Source: Pseudomonadota bacterium
GTDB taxonomy: Bacteria > Pseudomonadota > Gammaproteobacteria > Burkholderiales > Thiobacillaceae
Length of the DNA stretch: 64,000 nt
Assembly (NCBI GenBank): GCA_021820845.1
Contig: JAKADC010000004.1
Span: forward strand, 62,001 to 126,000
Direction: 5' to 3'
Shown in pieces: positions 1 through 8,646 of this stretch. The notes under the pieces were generated by a model, which saw only the letters and a program-made list of their open reading frames with translations, was not told where the DNA came from and did no database searches. Both the position numbers and the translations under genes were made by a program. Positions within the stretch are counted from its first letter, which is position 1; every line of letters begins with the position of its first letter.

Positions 1-1
1 G

Positions 2-538
2 CTCACGGAGATCTACGGTTCGACCGAGAGCGGCCAGCTCGCCAGCCGGCGCACGACCGCGGGCCCCGCCTGGACGCTCCTGCCCGGTGTGCAGCTGGAA
101 CAGGATGCAGATGCCACGGTCGCGTGCGAGGGGCACGTCGAAGGGCGCGTCGCGCTGTCCGACGTCATCGAACTGCTGCCCGACCGGCGTTTCCTGCTCC
201 ACGGCCGTCACGCCGACGTCGTCAACATCGCCGGCAAGCGCACCTCGCTCGCCTACCTCAATCACCAGATCGCCGCGGTGCCGGGGGTGGTCGACGCCGC
301 GTTTTTTTTGCCCGAGGACGAGGCCGGCGGCGGCGTCACGCGCCTGACCGCCTTCGTCGTCGCCCCGACGCTCAGCACCGGCCAGCTGCTCGCCGCGCTG
401 CGCCGGCGCATCGACGCGATCTTCCTGCCGCGCCCGCCGATCTTCGTCGACGCGCTGCCGCGCAACGGCACCGGCAAGTTGCCGCGCAGCGCGCTGCAGG
501 CCCTGTACGCCGAGAAAACCCGCCATGCAGCCCGCTGA
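2..538 (+). CDS. Acyl/aryl adenylate-forming ligase, C-terminal part (5' end outside window)
   Basis: The window opens inside this gene; 178 residues remain. It belongs to the ANL adenylate-forming superfamily: the visible part begins with EIYGSTESG (the A5-type Y-G-x-T-E motif), continues with GRHADVVNIAGKR (hinge/A8 region) and ends with RNGTGKLPR, which carries the conserved C-terminal lysine of adenylation. In aryl-polyene clusters this enzyme (ApeH in Xenorhabdus, XanL-like in Xanthomonas) loads the aromatic starter acid onto an acyl carrier protein; the substrate is inferred from context, not from residues. Its stop overlaps the next start by 14 bp, so the genes are translationally coupled. 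The missing N-terminus prevents any comment on the start or on a fused domain. Confidence 0.85.
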   Translation, partial: LTEIYGSTESGQLASRRTTAGPAWTLLPGVQLEQDADATVACEGHVEGRVALSDVIELLPDRRFLLHGRHADVVNIAGKRTSLAYLNHQIAAVPGVVDAAFFLPEDEAGGGVTRLTAFVVAPTLSTGQLLAALRRRIDAIFLPRPPIFVDALPRNGTGKLPRSALQALYAEKTRHAAR

Positions 539-824
539 ATTCGTCTGGACCGTTGCGCCCGGCCATCCCGCCTTCCCCGGCCACTTTCCCGGCCGCCCCA
601 TCGTGCCGGGCGTCGTGCTGCTCGACCGCGCCATCCTGTTCGCGCAAACCCTGATCGAGAAGGAACCCGAACGCTGGCAAGTCGGCACGGCAAAGTTCCT
701 GAGCCCGGTGGGCCCCGGCGAAACGCTGGTCTTTTCGCTTCAACCCACGCCGCGCGGTTCGATCGCCTTCAGCGTCAAAGCCGGCGGGCGCGAGGTCGCG
801 TCGGGCAGCCTGACCGCGGCATGA
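525..824 (+). CDS. Small hotdog-fold dehydratase (FabZ/ApeI-like)
   Basis: A 99-residue single hotdog domain. Near the N-terminus (about residues 13-31) it has the FabZ-type helix region with HPAFPGHFPG followed by PIVPGV, where the histidine is the usual catalytic base of 3-hydroxyacyl-ACP dehydratases. It is much shorter than FabZ (about 150 residues), as is usual for the small dehydratase-like proteins of aryl-polyene clusters. The start is the ATG at 525, inside the end of the ligase gene, and its stop overlaps the ATG of the following acyltransferase (ATGA). The probable role is dehydration or proofreading on the growing polyene; a thioesterase role in the same fold cannot be excluded. 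Confidence 0.75.
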   Translation: MQPAEFVWTVAPGHPAFPGHFPGRPIVPGVVLLDRAILFAQTLIEKEPERWQVGTAKFLSPVGPGETLVFSLQPTPRGSIAFSVKAGGREVASGSLTAA

Positions 825-1741
825 GCGGACACGCGACGCCGGGCTGGATGCGCCAGCAGGAACGCAGCAATCTCGCCATCCTGAAGCTGATGGTGTGGAT
901 TTCGCTCACCTTCGGCCGTACGCCCGGGCGCATCGTGCTGCATGCCATCGCCCTGTATTTCACCCTGTTCGCGCCGCGCGCGCGCCGCGCCAGCCGCGCC
1001 TACCTGAAGCGCGTGCTCGGGCGCTGGGCGAACTGGGCCGACGGCTATCGCCACGTGTTCAGCTTCGCCACCACGATCCACGACCGCATCTACCTGCTGA
1101 ACGAACGTTTCGACCTGTTCGACATCGAAGTCTTCGGTGCCGAGGCGCTGCACGAGGCGCTCGCGCGGCAACCCGGCGCCATGCTGATGGGCGCCCACCT
1201 CGGCAGCTTCGAGGTGCTGCGCGCGGCGGGCCGCGGGCAGGCGGGCCTCAAGGTGGCGATGTTGATGTACGAGGAAAATGCCCGCAAGATCAACGCGACG
1301 CTCGAAGCCGTGAACCCCAGGGCGGTGCAGGACATCATCCCGCTCGGCCGCATGGAGTCGATGCTCGAGGCCCGCGACAAGCTCGAATCGGGATATCTTG
1401 TCGGCATGCTGGCCGATCGTTCGCTGGGCGACGACGCCACCGCGGACGTCCCGTTCCTCGGCGAACCCGCGCCGTTCCCGCTCGGCCCATGGCGGCTGGC
1501 GGCGATGCTGCAGCGGCCGGTCTTCTTCATGACCGGCCTCTACCTCGGCGGCAACCGCTATCAGCTGCATTTCGTGCCGCTCGCGGATTTTTCCGCGACG
1601 CGACGCGACGAACGCGACGCCGCCATCGCCGCGGCGATGCAAGGCTACGCCGATTGCCTCACCCGCTTCTGCGGGCTGGTGCCCTACAACTGGTTCAACT
1701 TTTTCGATTTCTGGCAGAAGAAAAAATGTTCCGAAACCTGA
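821..1741 (+). CDS. LpxL/HtrB-like lysophospholipid acyltransferase of the aryl-polyene cluster
   Basis: A 306-residue member of the lipid A biosynthesis acyltransferase family. The HX4(E/D) catalytic dyad is visible as GAHLGSFE, with His126 and Glu131. The N-terminal stretch of about residues 15-50 is hydrophobic and basic, as in HtrB/MsbB proteins that sit on the inner face of the cytoplasmic membrane. Neighbours are a dehydratase and a LolA-like protein, all overlapping or within a few bases, so it is read as the enzyme that esterifies the polyene acyl chain to a lipid or glycan carrier rather than as a housekeeping lipid A enzyme. That assignment is inference from context. Confidence 0.8.
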   Translation: MSGHATPGWMRQQERSNLAILKLMVWISLTFGRTPGRIVLHAIALYFTLFAPRARRASRAYLKRVLGRWANWADGYRHVFSFATTIHDRIYLLNERFDLFDIEVFGAEALHEALARQPGAMLMGAHLGSFEVLRAAGRGQAGLKVAMLMYEENARKINATLEAVNPRAVQDIIPLGRMESMLEARDKLESGYLVGMLADRSLGDDATADVPFLGEPAPFPLGPWRLAAMLQRPVFFMTGLYLGGNRYQLHFVPLADFSATRRDERDAAIAAAMQGYADCLTRFCGLVPYNWFNFFDFWQKKKCSET

Positions 1742-2295
1742 TCGCCGGCGTCGCCCTCGCAAGCCTTGCGGCGACGGCGCACGCCGCCTTCAACATCGAC
1801 CAGTTGATGGCCGGGCTCGCGCAGCACCCCGGCGGCCGCGCGAAGTTCGTCGAGAAGCGCACCCTCGCCGTGCTCGACCGTCCGCTCGTCGCCACCGGCG
1901 AGATGACCTACACGCCGCCCGACCGGCTGGAAAAGCGCACCCTGACGCCCCGGCCCGAGACCCTCGTGCTCGACCGCGATCAGGTCAGCATCGAGCGCGA
2001 CAAGCGCACCTACACGATCAACCTCGCCAGCCGTCCGGAAGCGCTGGCGTTCGTCGACAGCATCCGCAGCACGCTCGCCGGCAATCGCGCCGCGCTCGAG
2101 AAGAACTACACGCTGCAACTGGCCGGCAGCAGCGAGCACTGGGTGCTGACGCTGACGCCCACCGCCCAGCGGATCGCGACCCTGCTGCAGCGCATCACGG
2201 TCAGCGGCGCCGGCGACCAGATCCGCACCATCGACTACCTGCTGGCCGACGGCGACCGCTCCGAACTCACCATCGAGCCGCTCGACCCGCGATGA
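1726..2295 (+). CDS. LolA-like periplasmic outer-membrane lipoprotein carrier protein
   Basis: A 189-residue protein with a clear signal peptide (MFRNLIAGVALASLAATAHA, cleaved after AHA) followed by a LolA-type half-barrel pattern: a glycine-rich lead-in (residues about 30-36), then KFVEKRTLAVLDRPLVATG and repeated beta-strand charge patterns. LolA-related proteins are standard members of aryl-polyene clusters (ApeL) and are thought to carry the lipid-linked pigment across the periplasm to the outer membrane. The ATG at 1726 lies 16 bp inside the end of the upstream acyltransferase, and the stop overlaps the start of the exporter gene (ATGA), which supports one translationally coupled operon. 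Confidence 0.8.
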   Translation: MFRNLIAGVALASLAATAHAAFNIDQLMAGLAQHPGGRAKFVEKRTLAVLDRPLVATGEMTYTPPDRLEKRTLTPRPETLVLDRDQVSIERDKRTYTINLASRPEALAFVDSIRSTLAGNRAALEKNYTLQLAGSSEHWVLTLTPTAQRIATLLQRITVSGAGDQIRTIDYLLADGDRSELTIEPLDPR

Positions 2296-4625
2296 CCCGA
2301 GTCGGCTGGCGCACCCTGCTGCTGTGGTCGCTCGCCATGCTGGCGGGGGCCGCCGTGGTCTGGAACAGCCGTTTTTCGGCCGACATCTCTTTTTTCCTGC
2401 CGGCGCGGCCCACCGCCGAGCAGCAGATCCTCGTCGACCAGCTCAAGGAAGGCGCGGTCTCCCGCCTGCTGATGCTCGCCGTCGAAGGCGGCGACGCCAC
2501 GCAGCGCGCCCGCATGTCGCGCGATCTGCAGAGCCGGCTCGCGGCACTGCCCGAATTCGCCTCGGTGCAGAACGGCGGGACGAGCGGCGAGAACGCCGCG
2601 CGCGATTTCCTGCTCAGGCATCGCTACCTGCTGAGCCCGGCGGTGACGCCGGAGCGCTTCACCGTCGCGGGCCTCAATGCCGCGATTTCGAGCAGCATCG
2701 ACCTCCTCGCCTCGCCGGCCGGGATGCTGCTCAAGCCCACGCTGACGCGCGACCCGACCGGCGAACTGGTCGAACTGGTCGGCGGCCTCGACGCCGGGGC
2801 GGAGCCCGCGAGCCGCGACGGCGTGTGGGCCTCGCGAGACGGGAAGCGCGCGCTGCTGCTGGTGCAGACCCGCGCGCTCGGCTCCGACACGGACGGCCAG
2901 GAACGCGCCATCGCGCTGATCCGCGCCCAGTTCGCCGCCGCGTCCGACAGCGCAGGACTCGGCGCGCTCAAGCTTGAGCTTTCCGGCCCCGGCCTGTTCG
3001 CCGTCAACTCGCGCGCGACGATCAAGCACGAGGTCACGCGCCTGTCGCTGATCAGCCTCACCGCCATCATCGCCGTGCTGCTGTTCGTCTATCGTTCGCC
3101 ACGCGTGCTGCTTCTCAGCCTGCTGCCGGTCGCCAGCGGCGCGCTGGCCGGCATCGTCGCCGTCAGCCTCGTCTACGGCACGGTCTACGGCATCACCGTC
3201 GGCTTCGGATCGGCGCTGATCGGCGAGGCCGTCGACTACGCGATCTACTACTTCGTGCAATCCGGCCGGCTCGGCCTCGACAACTGGCGCCAACGCTACT
3301 GGCCGACGATCCGGCTCGGCGTGCTGACGTCGGTGTGCGGCTTCGCCGCGCTGCTGCTGTCCGGCTTCCCCGGACTGGCGCAACTCGGCCTGTACGCCCT
3401 GAGCGGCGTGCTCGCCGCCGCGCTCGTCACGCGCTTCGTGCTGCCGCCGCTCGCCGGCGCACCGGCCCAGATCCCGGTGTCGGCGCGCATCGGCAACGCG
3501 CTGCACGGCGGGCTGCGCCGCGTGCGGATCCTGCGCGCACCCGCCGCGGTCCTGGCACTCGCGGCCTTCGCCTACCTGGCGGTGCAGCGCCACGAATTGT
3601 GGCTGCCCAACCTCTCGGCGCTGTCCACCGTGAGCGCCGAAGACGCTACGCTCGACACGCGGCTGCGCGCCGACCTCGGCACCCCCGACGCGCGCTACCT
3701 CGTCGTCGTCACCGCACCGGACCGCGAAACCGCGCTGCAGACGGCCGAGCGCGCGGGCCGGCGGCTCGATCGCCTGGTTGCCGACGGGGTGATCGACGGC
3801 TACGACAGTCCGGCGCGCTTCCTCCCAAGCGCCGCGACGCAGGCAGCGCGGCGCGCGAGCCTGCCGCCGGCCGACGAACTGCAGCGTCGGCTGCAGGCGG
3901 CAGTCGCCGGGCTGCCGCTGTCGGCCGGCAAGCTCGCGCCGTTCGTCGCCGACGTCGCGTCGGCCCGCGAGGCGCCGCTCCTCGACCGCCGCGCGCTCGA
4001 CGGCAGCGGGCTCGCGCTCGCCGTCGATTCATTGCTGCTGCACGGCGCCAACGGCTGGAGCGCGCTGTTGCCGCTGCGGCCCGCCGCCGGCGCCCCGACG
4101 ACCGACATTCCGGCCGCGACGGTGCGCGCGGCGCTGGCGGGCAGCGGCGCGCTGTTCGTCGACACCAAGGGCCAGTTCGACGCGCTCTACGGCGACTACC
4201 TCCAGCAGGCCGTCTGGCTGTCCTCCGCGGGCTTCGTCGCCATCGTCGTGCTGCTGCTGGCGGCGCTGCGTTCGCCGCGCCGCCTCGCCGGCGTGCTGCT
4301 GCCGCTCGTGCTGGCGGTCACCCTCGTCATCGCCGGGCTGCACCTCGCCGGCGAGCGCCTGCAGCTGCTGCATCTGGTCGGCATGCTCCTGATCGTCGCC
4401 GTCGGCTCCAACTATGCGCTGTTCTTCGACCGCAACACCGGCGGCGCCGAACTCGACACCGCCACGCTGATGTCGATGGCCGTCGCCGCCACGACCACCG
4501 TGATCGGCTTCGGCACGCTCGCCCTGTCCTCCGTCCCGGTGCTGCACGCCATCGGCGTCACCGTCGGGCCGGGCGCCCTGCTTGCGCTGCTGCTGTCGGC
4601 GGCATTCGCGTCGCACGAGGCCTGA
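2292..4625 (+). CDS. MMPL/RND-family exporter
   Basis: A 777-residue membrane protein with the two-fold MMPL layout: one N-terminal transmembrane helix (about 8-25), a large periplasmic loop (about 30-250), a bundle of hydrophobic helices (about 255-385), a second single helix (about 415-432), a second loop and a final bundle (about 635-770). The first bundle contains GSALIGEAVDYAIYYFV and the second GSNYALFFDRN, the paired charged/aromatic sites of this family. In aryl-polyene clusters an MMPL protein (ApeM, XanF) moves the finished product out of the inner membrane, probably handing it to the LolA-like protein encoded just upstream. The start overlaps the previous stop by 4 bp. Confidence 0.85.
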   Translation: MTRVGWRTLLLWSLAMLAGAAVVWNSRFSADISFFLPARPTAEQQILVDQLKEGAVSRLLMLAVEGGDATQRARMSRDLQSRLAALPEFASVQNGGTSGENAARDFLLRHRYLLSPAVTPERFTVAGLNAAISSSIDLLASPAGMLLKPTLTRDPTGELVELVGGLDAGAEPASRDGVWASRDGKRALLLVQTRALGSDTDGQERAIALIRAQFAAASDSAGLGALKLELSGPGLFAVNSRATIKHEVTRLSLISLTAIIAVLLFVYRSPRVLLLSLLPVASGALAGIVAVSLVYGTVYGITVGFGSALIGEAVDYAIYYFVQSGRLGLDNWRQRYWPTIRLGVLTSVCGFAALLLSGFPGLAQLGLYALSGVLAAALVTRFVLPPLAGAPAQIPVSARIGNALHGGLRRVRILRAPAAVLALAAFAYLAVQRHELWLPNLSALSTVSAEDATLDTRLRADLGTPDARYLVVVTAPDRETALQTAERAGRRLDRLVADGVIDGYDSPARFLPSAATQAARRASLPPADELQRRLQAAVAGLPLSAGKLAPFVADVASAREAPLLDRRALDGSGLALAVDSLLLHGANGWSALLPLRPAAGAPTTDIPAATVRAALAGSGALFVDTKGQFDALYGDYLQQAVWLSSAGFVAIVVLLLAALRSPRRLAGVLLPLVLAVTLVIAGLHLAGERLQLLHLVGMLLIVAVGSNYALFFDRNTGGAELDTATLMSMAVAATTTVIGFGTLALSSVPVLHAIGVTVGPGALLALLLSAAFASHEA

Positions 4626-4628
4626 CGC

Positions 4629-5429
4629 ATGGCGCGGCCCTGGAAACCCGTTCCCGCGCTGAAGGCAACCGCCGCCGTGCACGGCGCCGCCGCGCTCGGG
4701 ACGCTGGCGGTTCCCGCCGCGTGGCCGTGGGCGCTCGGCGCGGTCGCCGTCAACCATGCCGTGCTGACCCTGGCCGGCCTGCTGCCGCGCTCGACGCTGC
4801 TCGGCCCCAATCTGACCCGGCTGCCGCACGCCGCCGCAGCGCGCCGCGAAGTCGCACTCACGGTCGACGACGGCCCCGATCCCGACGTGACGCCCCGCGT
4901 GCTCGACCTGCTCGACGCCGCCGGGATCCAGGCCAGCTTTTTCTGCATCGGCTGGCGCGCCCGCACGTACCCCGGGCTTTGCCGCGAAATCGTCGCGCGC
5001 GGCCACCGCGTCGAAAACCACAGCGATTCGCATTCGCTCGTCTTTTCCACGTTCGGCCCCCGCCGCATCGAAGCCGAGATCGCCGCAGCGCAGGCCACCC
5101 TCGCCGACATCACCGGCGAGGCGCCGCGTTTCTTCCGCGCGCCGGCCGGTCTGCGCAACCCGTTCCTCGATCCGGTGCTGGTCGCCCTCGACCTCAGGCT
5201 CGCGGCCTGGACCCGCCGCGGCTACGACACCCGCGAAGCGCGGCCGCGCGTCGTACTCGGCCGCCTGGTGCGGAACCTCGGCGCGGGCGACATCCTGCTG
5301 CTGCACGACGGCCATGCCGCGCGCACGCCGGAAGGTCTGCCGGTCGTCCTTGCCGTCCTCCCGCCCTTGCTGCGCATGCTCGACGAGCGGGGATTGAAGC
5401 CCGTCACGCTGGCCGACGCGCTGGCATGA
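4629..5429 (+). CDS. Polysaccharide deacetylase (NodB domain), membrane anchored
   Basis: A 266-residue protein with two hydrophobic segments at the N-terminus (about residues 22-55) followed by a complete NodB homology domain: TVDDGPD at 78-84 (catalytic Asp and metal-binding Asp), HSDSH at 131-135 (metal histidines), FRAPAGLR, and LLHDGH near the end. Family 4 carbohydrate esterases remove N- or O-acetyl groups from glycans. It starts 3 bp after the exporter stop, so it belongs to the same transcript. A deacetylase is not one of the core aryl-polyene enzymes I recall; here it may process a sugar carrier of the pigment. The biochemical family is clear, the substrate is not. Confidence 0.8.
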   Translation: MARPWKPVPALKATAAVHGAAALGTLAVPAAWPWALGAVAVNHAVLTLAGLLPRSTLLGPNLTRLPHAAAARREVALTVDDGPDPDVTPRVLDLLDAAGIQASFFCIGWRARTYPGLCREIVARGHRVENHSDSHSLVFSTFGPRRIEAEIAAAQATLADITGEAPRFFRAPAGLRNPFLDPVLVALDLRLAAWTRRGYDTREARPRVVLGRLVRNLGAGDILLLHDGHAARTPEGLPVVLAVLPPLLRMLDERGLKPVTLADALA

Positions 5430-5452
5430 GGCGGCCGCGGGCGCCGCTCTGC

Positions 5453-5475
5453 TAGAATTTTCGATTCTTCGAATC
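5453..5475 (+). promoter_or_regulatory. Possible internal promoter (-10 TAGAAT) and small palindrome before the ketosynthase
   Basis: Between the deacetylase stop (5429) and the ketosynthase GTG (5488) lies the only intergenic gap of the plus-strand cluster. It holds a -10-like TAGAAT at 5453-5458, followed by the palindrome GATTC-TTC-GAATC at 5463-5475. A convincing -35 is not seen. It could allow the ketosynthase-ketoreductase half of the operon to be transcribed on its own. Confidence 0.35.
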
Positions 5476-5487
5476 CGGGCGCCCATC

Positions 5488-6678
5488 GTGACCCCGCTGC
5501 TGCTTTCCGCCTACACCGCCACCACCTGCCTCGGCCGCGGCCTCGACGCCGCCCGGCACGCCCTGCACGCCGGCCGTAGCGGCCTCGCGCCGTGCGCCTT
5601 CGAGACGGTGAAGCTCGACACCTGGGTCGGCGAGGTCGCCGGGGTCGACGACGAAAAGCTGCCCGCGCGTCTCGCCGACTACGACTGCCGCAACAACCGG
5701 CTGACGCAGATGGGGCTGGAGACCGACGGCTTCGGCGACCGGGTGAGGGAAGCCGTCGCGCGCCACGGCAAGGCCCGCGTCGGCGTGTTTCTCGGCACCA
5801 GCACGTCGGGCATCCTCGAGACCGAAATCGCCTACCGCCACCGCGATCCGGCAAGCGGCGCGCTGCCCGACGGCTTCAACTACCGCACGACGCACAATTC
5901 CTTTTCGCTCGCCGAATTCACCCGCGCCTATTTCGGGCTCGAGGGCATGGCGGTGGCGATCTCGACCGCCTGCTCGTCGAGCGCCAAGGTGTTCGCCGCC
6001 GCCGCGCGCCAGATCGAACTGGGCCTGATCGACGCGGCCATCGTGGGCGGCGTCGATACCCTGTGCCTGACCACGCTCTATGGCTTCGCCTCGCTGCAAC
6101 TCACCTCGCCGCGGCCCTGCCGGCCGTACGACGCGACGCGCGACGGCATCTCGATCGGCGAAGGCGCCGGCTTCGCACTGCTCGAGCGCGCCGACAACGC
6201 CGCGCCCGGCTCGGTACTGCTGCTCGGCGCCGGCGAGTCGAGCGACGCCTACCACATGTCGTCGCCGCATCCCGAAGGCCTCGGCGCACGACTGGCGATG
6301 GAAGCCGCGCTGCGCTCCGCCGGGCTCGCGCCGGACGACATCGGCTACATCAACCTGCACGGCACCGCGACGCCGGCCAACGACGCCGCGGAGGGCAAGG
6401 CCGTCACCGCGCTGTTCGGCGACCGCGTGCCCTGTTCGTCGACCAAGGGCGCCACCGGCCACACGCTGGGCGCGGCCGGGGCGATCGAAGCCGTCATCTG
6501 CGCGCTCGCGCTGGCCGACGGTGTCCTGCCGGGCAGCCCGGGCACCGCGGCGCGCGATCCGGCGATCTCCGTGCAGTACCTGCTCGAGAGCCGCGCAACG
6601 GCGGTGCGCCGCGTGCTGTCGAATTCCTTCGGCTTCGGCGGCAGCAACTGCAGTCTCGTCTTCGGGGTCGCCGCATGA
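5488..6678 (+). CDS. Beta-ketoacyl-ACP synthase (FabF-like, ApeO-type) of the polyene synthase
   Basis: A 396-residue condensing enzyme with the full FabF catalytic triad: Cys162 in STACSSSAK, His291 in NLHGTATPANDA and His325 in KGATGHTLGAAGA, plus the C-terminal glycine-rich SNSFGFGGSN. It elongates the aryl-polyene chain with malonyl-ACP. The start is a GTG at 5488. Its 3' end overlaps by 4 bp the gene for a chain-length-factor-like partner; in Xenorhabdus the equivalent ApeO and ApeC proteins work as a heterodimer, which is the natural expectation here. Confidence 0.9.
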   Translation: MTPLLLSAYTATTCLGRGLDAARHALHAGRSGLAPCAFETVKLDTWVGEVAGVDDEKLPARLADYDCRNNRLTQMGLETDGFGDRVREAVARHGKARVGVFLGTSTSGILETEIAYRHRDPASGALPDGFNYRTTHNSFSLAEFTRAYFGLEGMAVAISTACSSSAKVFAAAARQIELGLIDAAIVGGVDTLCLTTLYGFASLQLTSPRPCRPYDATRDGISIGEGAGFALLERADNAAPGSVLLLGAGESSDAYHMSSPHPEGLGARLAMEAALRSAGLAPDDIGYINLHGTATPANDAAEGKAVTALFGDRVPCSSTKGATGHTLGAAGAIEAVICALALADGVLPGSPGTAARDPAISVQYLLESRATAVRRVLSNSFGFGGSNCSLVFGVAA

Positions 6679-7475
6679 ATTCGCCGCTGCACGCCTGGAT
6701 CGAAGGCATCGGCTTTCTCGCGCCGGGTCTTCCGGACTGGCCGGCTGCGCGCGCGGTGCTGCGCGGCGAGCAGTCGTACGCCGCCGCGCCGTCGATCCTG
6801 CCGGCGCCGTCCCTCCTGCCGCCCGCCGAGCGGCGCCGTGCGAGCCGCGTGGTCAAGACGGCGCTGGCCATCGGCCTGGAAGCGGTCGCCCACGCCGGTG
6901 CCGACGCCTCGCAGCTGGCGACCGTGTTCGCCGCGTCCGGCGCCGACGGCCACAACTGCCATGCGCTGTGCGAACAGCTCGCGGGCGACGACCGCCAGAT
7001 CTCGCCGACGCGCTTCCATAATTCGGTGCACAACGCCGCCGCCGGCTACTGGGGCATCGCCACGGGGTCGATGGCGCCGTGCCAGGTGCTCTGCGCCTAC
7101 GACGCGAGCTTCGGTGCCGGCCTTCTCGACGCCCTCGCGCAGGTGGCGCTCGAACGCCAGCCCGTGCTGCTGATCGCCTACGACAGCGAATATCCCGAGC
7201 CGCTGCACGCCAAGCGCACCATCCCCGATTGCGGCGGCGTCGCCCTGCTGCTCGCCGCCGAGCGCAGCGCGCGGGCGCTGGCGTCGATCCGCGCCGTGCC
7301 GACAAATGACGCGGCCGACACGCTGGCCGACGCCGCGCTGGAGGCGCTGCGCGCGGGCATCCCGGCGCTGCGCGCGCTGCCGCTGCTGGAGCGGCTGGCG
7401 AACGCGGCGCGCGGCAGCGTCTGCCTCGACTATCTGCGCCCGATGCAGCTGAAGGTGGACATCGAACCGTGCTAG
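6675..7475 (+). CDS. Ketosynthase-like chain length factor (ApeC-type)
   Basis: A 266-residue protein of the 'ketoacyl-synt_2' type, corresponding to the N-terminal half of a thiolase-fold condensing enzyme. The position equivalent to the active-site cysteine loop reads LCAYDASFGAGL, without the ACSSS signature of the partner ketosynthase, so it should be catalytically inactive and act as the non-catalytic half of a heterodimer that sets chain length. ATG at 6675 overlaps the ketosynthase stop. The next gene begins 7 bp before its stop. Confidence 0.8.
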   Translation: MNSPLHAWIEGIGFLAPGLPDWPAARAVLRGEQSYAAAPSILPAPSLLPPAERRRASRVVKTALAIGLEAVAHAGADASQLATVFAASGADGHNCHALCEQLAGDDRQISPTRFHNSVHNAAAGYWGIATGSMAPCQVLCAYDASFGAGLLDALAQVALERQPVLLIAYDSEYPEPLHAKRTIPDCGGVALLLAAERSARALASIRAVPTNDAADTLADAALEALRAGIPALRALPLLERLANAARGSVCLDYLRPMQLKVDIEPC

Positions 7476-7918
7476 ACCGCGCCTGGATCGCCGCCCACAT
7501 CCCGCATCAGGGCGACATGTGCCTGCTCGATGCGGTGCTGGAATGGTCGGACGCCATGATCGTCTGCCGCGCCACGAGCCACGCCGACCCCGCCAATCCG
7601 CTGCGCGCCGAAGGACGGCTGGGCGCCGCCGCCGGCATCGAGTACGCGGCGCAGGCGATGGCGGTGCACGGCGCGCTGATCGCGGGTGACGACGCGCCGC
7701 CGCGCCAGGGTTATCTCACCAGCGTGCGCAGCGTGGCGCTGCACGTGCCCCGCCTCGACGACGTCGCCGGACCGCTCGACGTGCGCGCCGAGCGGCTGTC
7801 GGGCGACGGCAACCACATCCTCTATCAATTCTCGCTCGACCACGCCGGCCGTTGCCTCGTCGAAGGCCGCGCCGCAGTGGTACTCGACGCCAGCACCCTG
7901 CAAGGAAACAACCCATGA
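7469..7918 (+). CDS. Hotdog-fold 3-hydroxyacyl-ACP dehydratase (ApeP-type)
   Basis: A 149-residue hotdog protein with PHQGDMCLLD near the N-terminus (His13 is the expected catalytic histidine) and a central helix EYAAQAMAVHGAL. Proteins of this group dehydrate the 3-hydroxyacyl-ACP intermediate in polyene chain extension, leaving a trans double bond that is never reduced. The start is GTG at 7469, overlapping the chain-length-factor gene by 7 bp; the stop overlaps the ketoreductase ATG (ATGA). Confidence 0.8.
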   Translation: MLDRAWIAAHIPHQGDMCLLDAVLEWSDAMIVCRATSHADPANPLRAEGRLGAAAGIEYAAQAMAVHGALIAGDDAPPRQGYLTSVRSVALHVPRLDDVAGPLDVRAERLSGDGNHILYQFSLDHAGRCLVEGRAAVVLDASTLQGNNP

Positions 7919-8634
7919 AACGCGCCCTCGTCACCGGCGGCAGCGGCGGCATTGGCGCCGCGATCGCCAAGCGCCTCGCCGCCGACGGCCACCATGTCAT
8001 CGTCCACGCCAACCGCGGGCTCGACCGCGCCGAAGCCGTCGCCGCGGCGATCCGGGCGGCAGGCGGCAGCGCCGAGGCAATCGCCTTCGACGTCACCGAC
8101 CGCGCCGCCACGGCCGCCGCGCTCGAGACGCTGCTCGAAGGCGGCGCCATCCAGATCCTGGTCAACAACGCCGGCATCCACGACGACGCGGTGTTTCCCG
8201 GCATGTCGGGCGAGCAGTGGGACCGCGTGATCGACGTCTCGCTGAACGGATTCTTCAACGTCACCCAGCCGCTGACGCTGCCGATGATCCGCACGCGCTG
8301 GGGCCGCATCGTCAACGTGTCTTCGATCGCCGCGATCGCCGGCAACCGCGGCCAGGTCAACTATTCGGCCGCCAAGGGCGCGCTGCATGCGGCGAGCAAA
8401 TCGCTCGCGCTGGAACTCGCCAGCCGCGGCATCTCGGTCAACGTGGTGGCGCCCGGCATCATCGCGACCGGCATGATAGACGGCGCGTTCGATGCCGACG
8501 CGATCAAAAAGCTGGTGCCGATGCAGCGCGCCGGCCAGCCGGAGGAAGTCGCCGAACTGGTCGCCTTCCTCGCGTCCGACAAGGCGGCCTACATCTCCGG
8601 GCAGGTGATCTCGATCAACGGCGCGCTGATCTGA
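7915..8634 (+). CDS. 3-oxoacyl-ACP reductase (FabG-like, ApeQ-type)
   Basis: A 239-residue classical short-chain dehydrogenase. NADP-binding TGGSGGIG lies at residues 7-14, NNAG follows the central strand, Ser137 sits in NVSSIAAIAG, and Tyr150/Lys154 in YSAAKGA complete the catalytic set. It reduces the 3-keto group after each condensation. No enoyl reductase follows, as expected for a pathway that keeps the double bonds. It is the last gene of the plus-strand operon and ends 12 bp from the convergent antiporter gene, with no room for a separate terminator. Confidence 0.88.
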   Translation: MKRALVTGGSGGIGAAIAKRLAADGHHVIVHANRGLDRAEAVAAAIRAAGGSAEAIAFDVTDRAATAAALETLLEGGAIQILVNNAGIHDDAVFPGMSGEQWDRVIDVSLNGFFNVTQPLTLPMIRTRWGRIVNVSSIAAIAGNRGQVNYSAAKGALHAASKSLALELASRGISVNVVAPGIIATGMIDGAFDADAIKKLVPMQRAGQPEEVAELVAFLASDKAAYISGQVISINGALI

Positions 8635-8646
8635 CCGCGTTGCCGC

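Noticed and set aside
2235-3593. A 452-codon minus-strand frame across the exporter gene, and similar long shadows opposite other genes
   Set aside because: Composition is Arg/Gln/Ala/His-rich without motifs; the plus-strand exporter has full family features.
3335-5455. A 706-codon plus-strand frame overlapping the exporter and deacetylase
   Set aside because: Arg/Ala/Pro-rich shadow in another frame; no ribosome site or domain.
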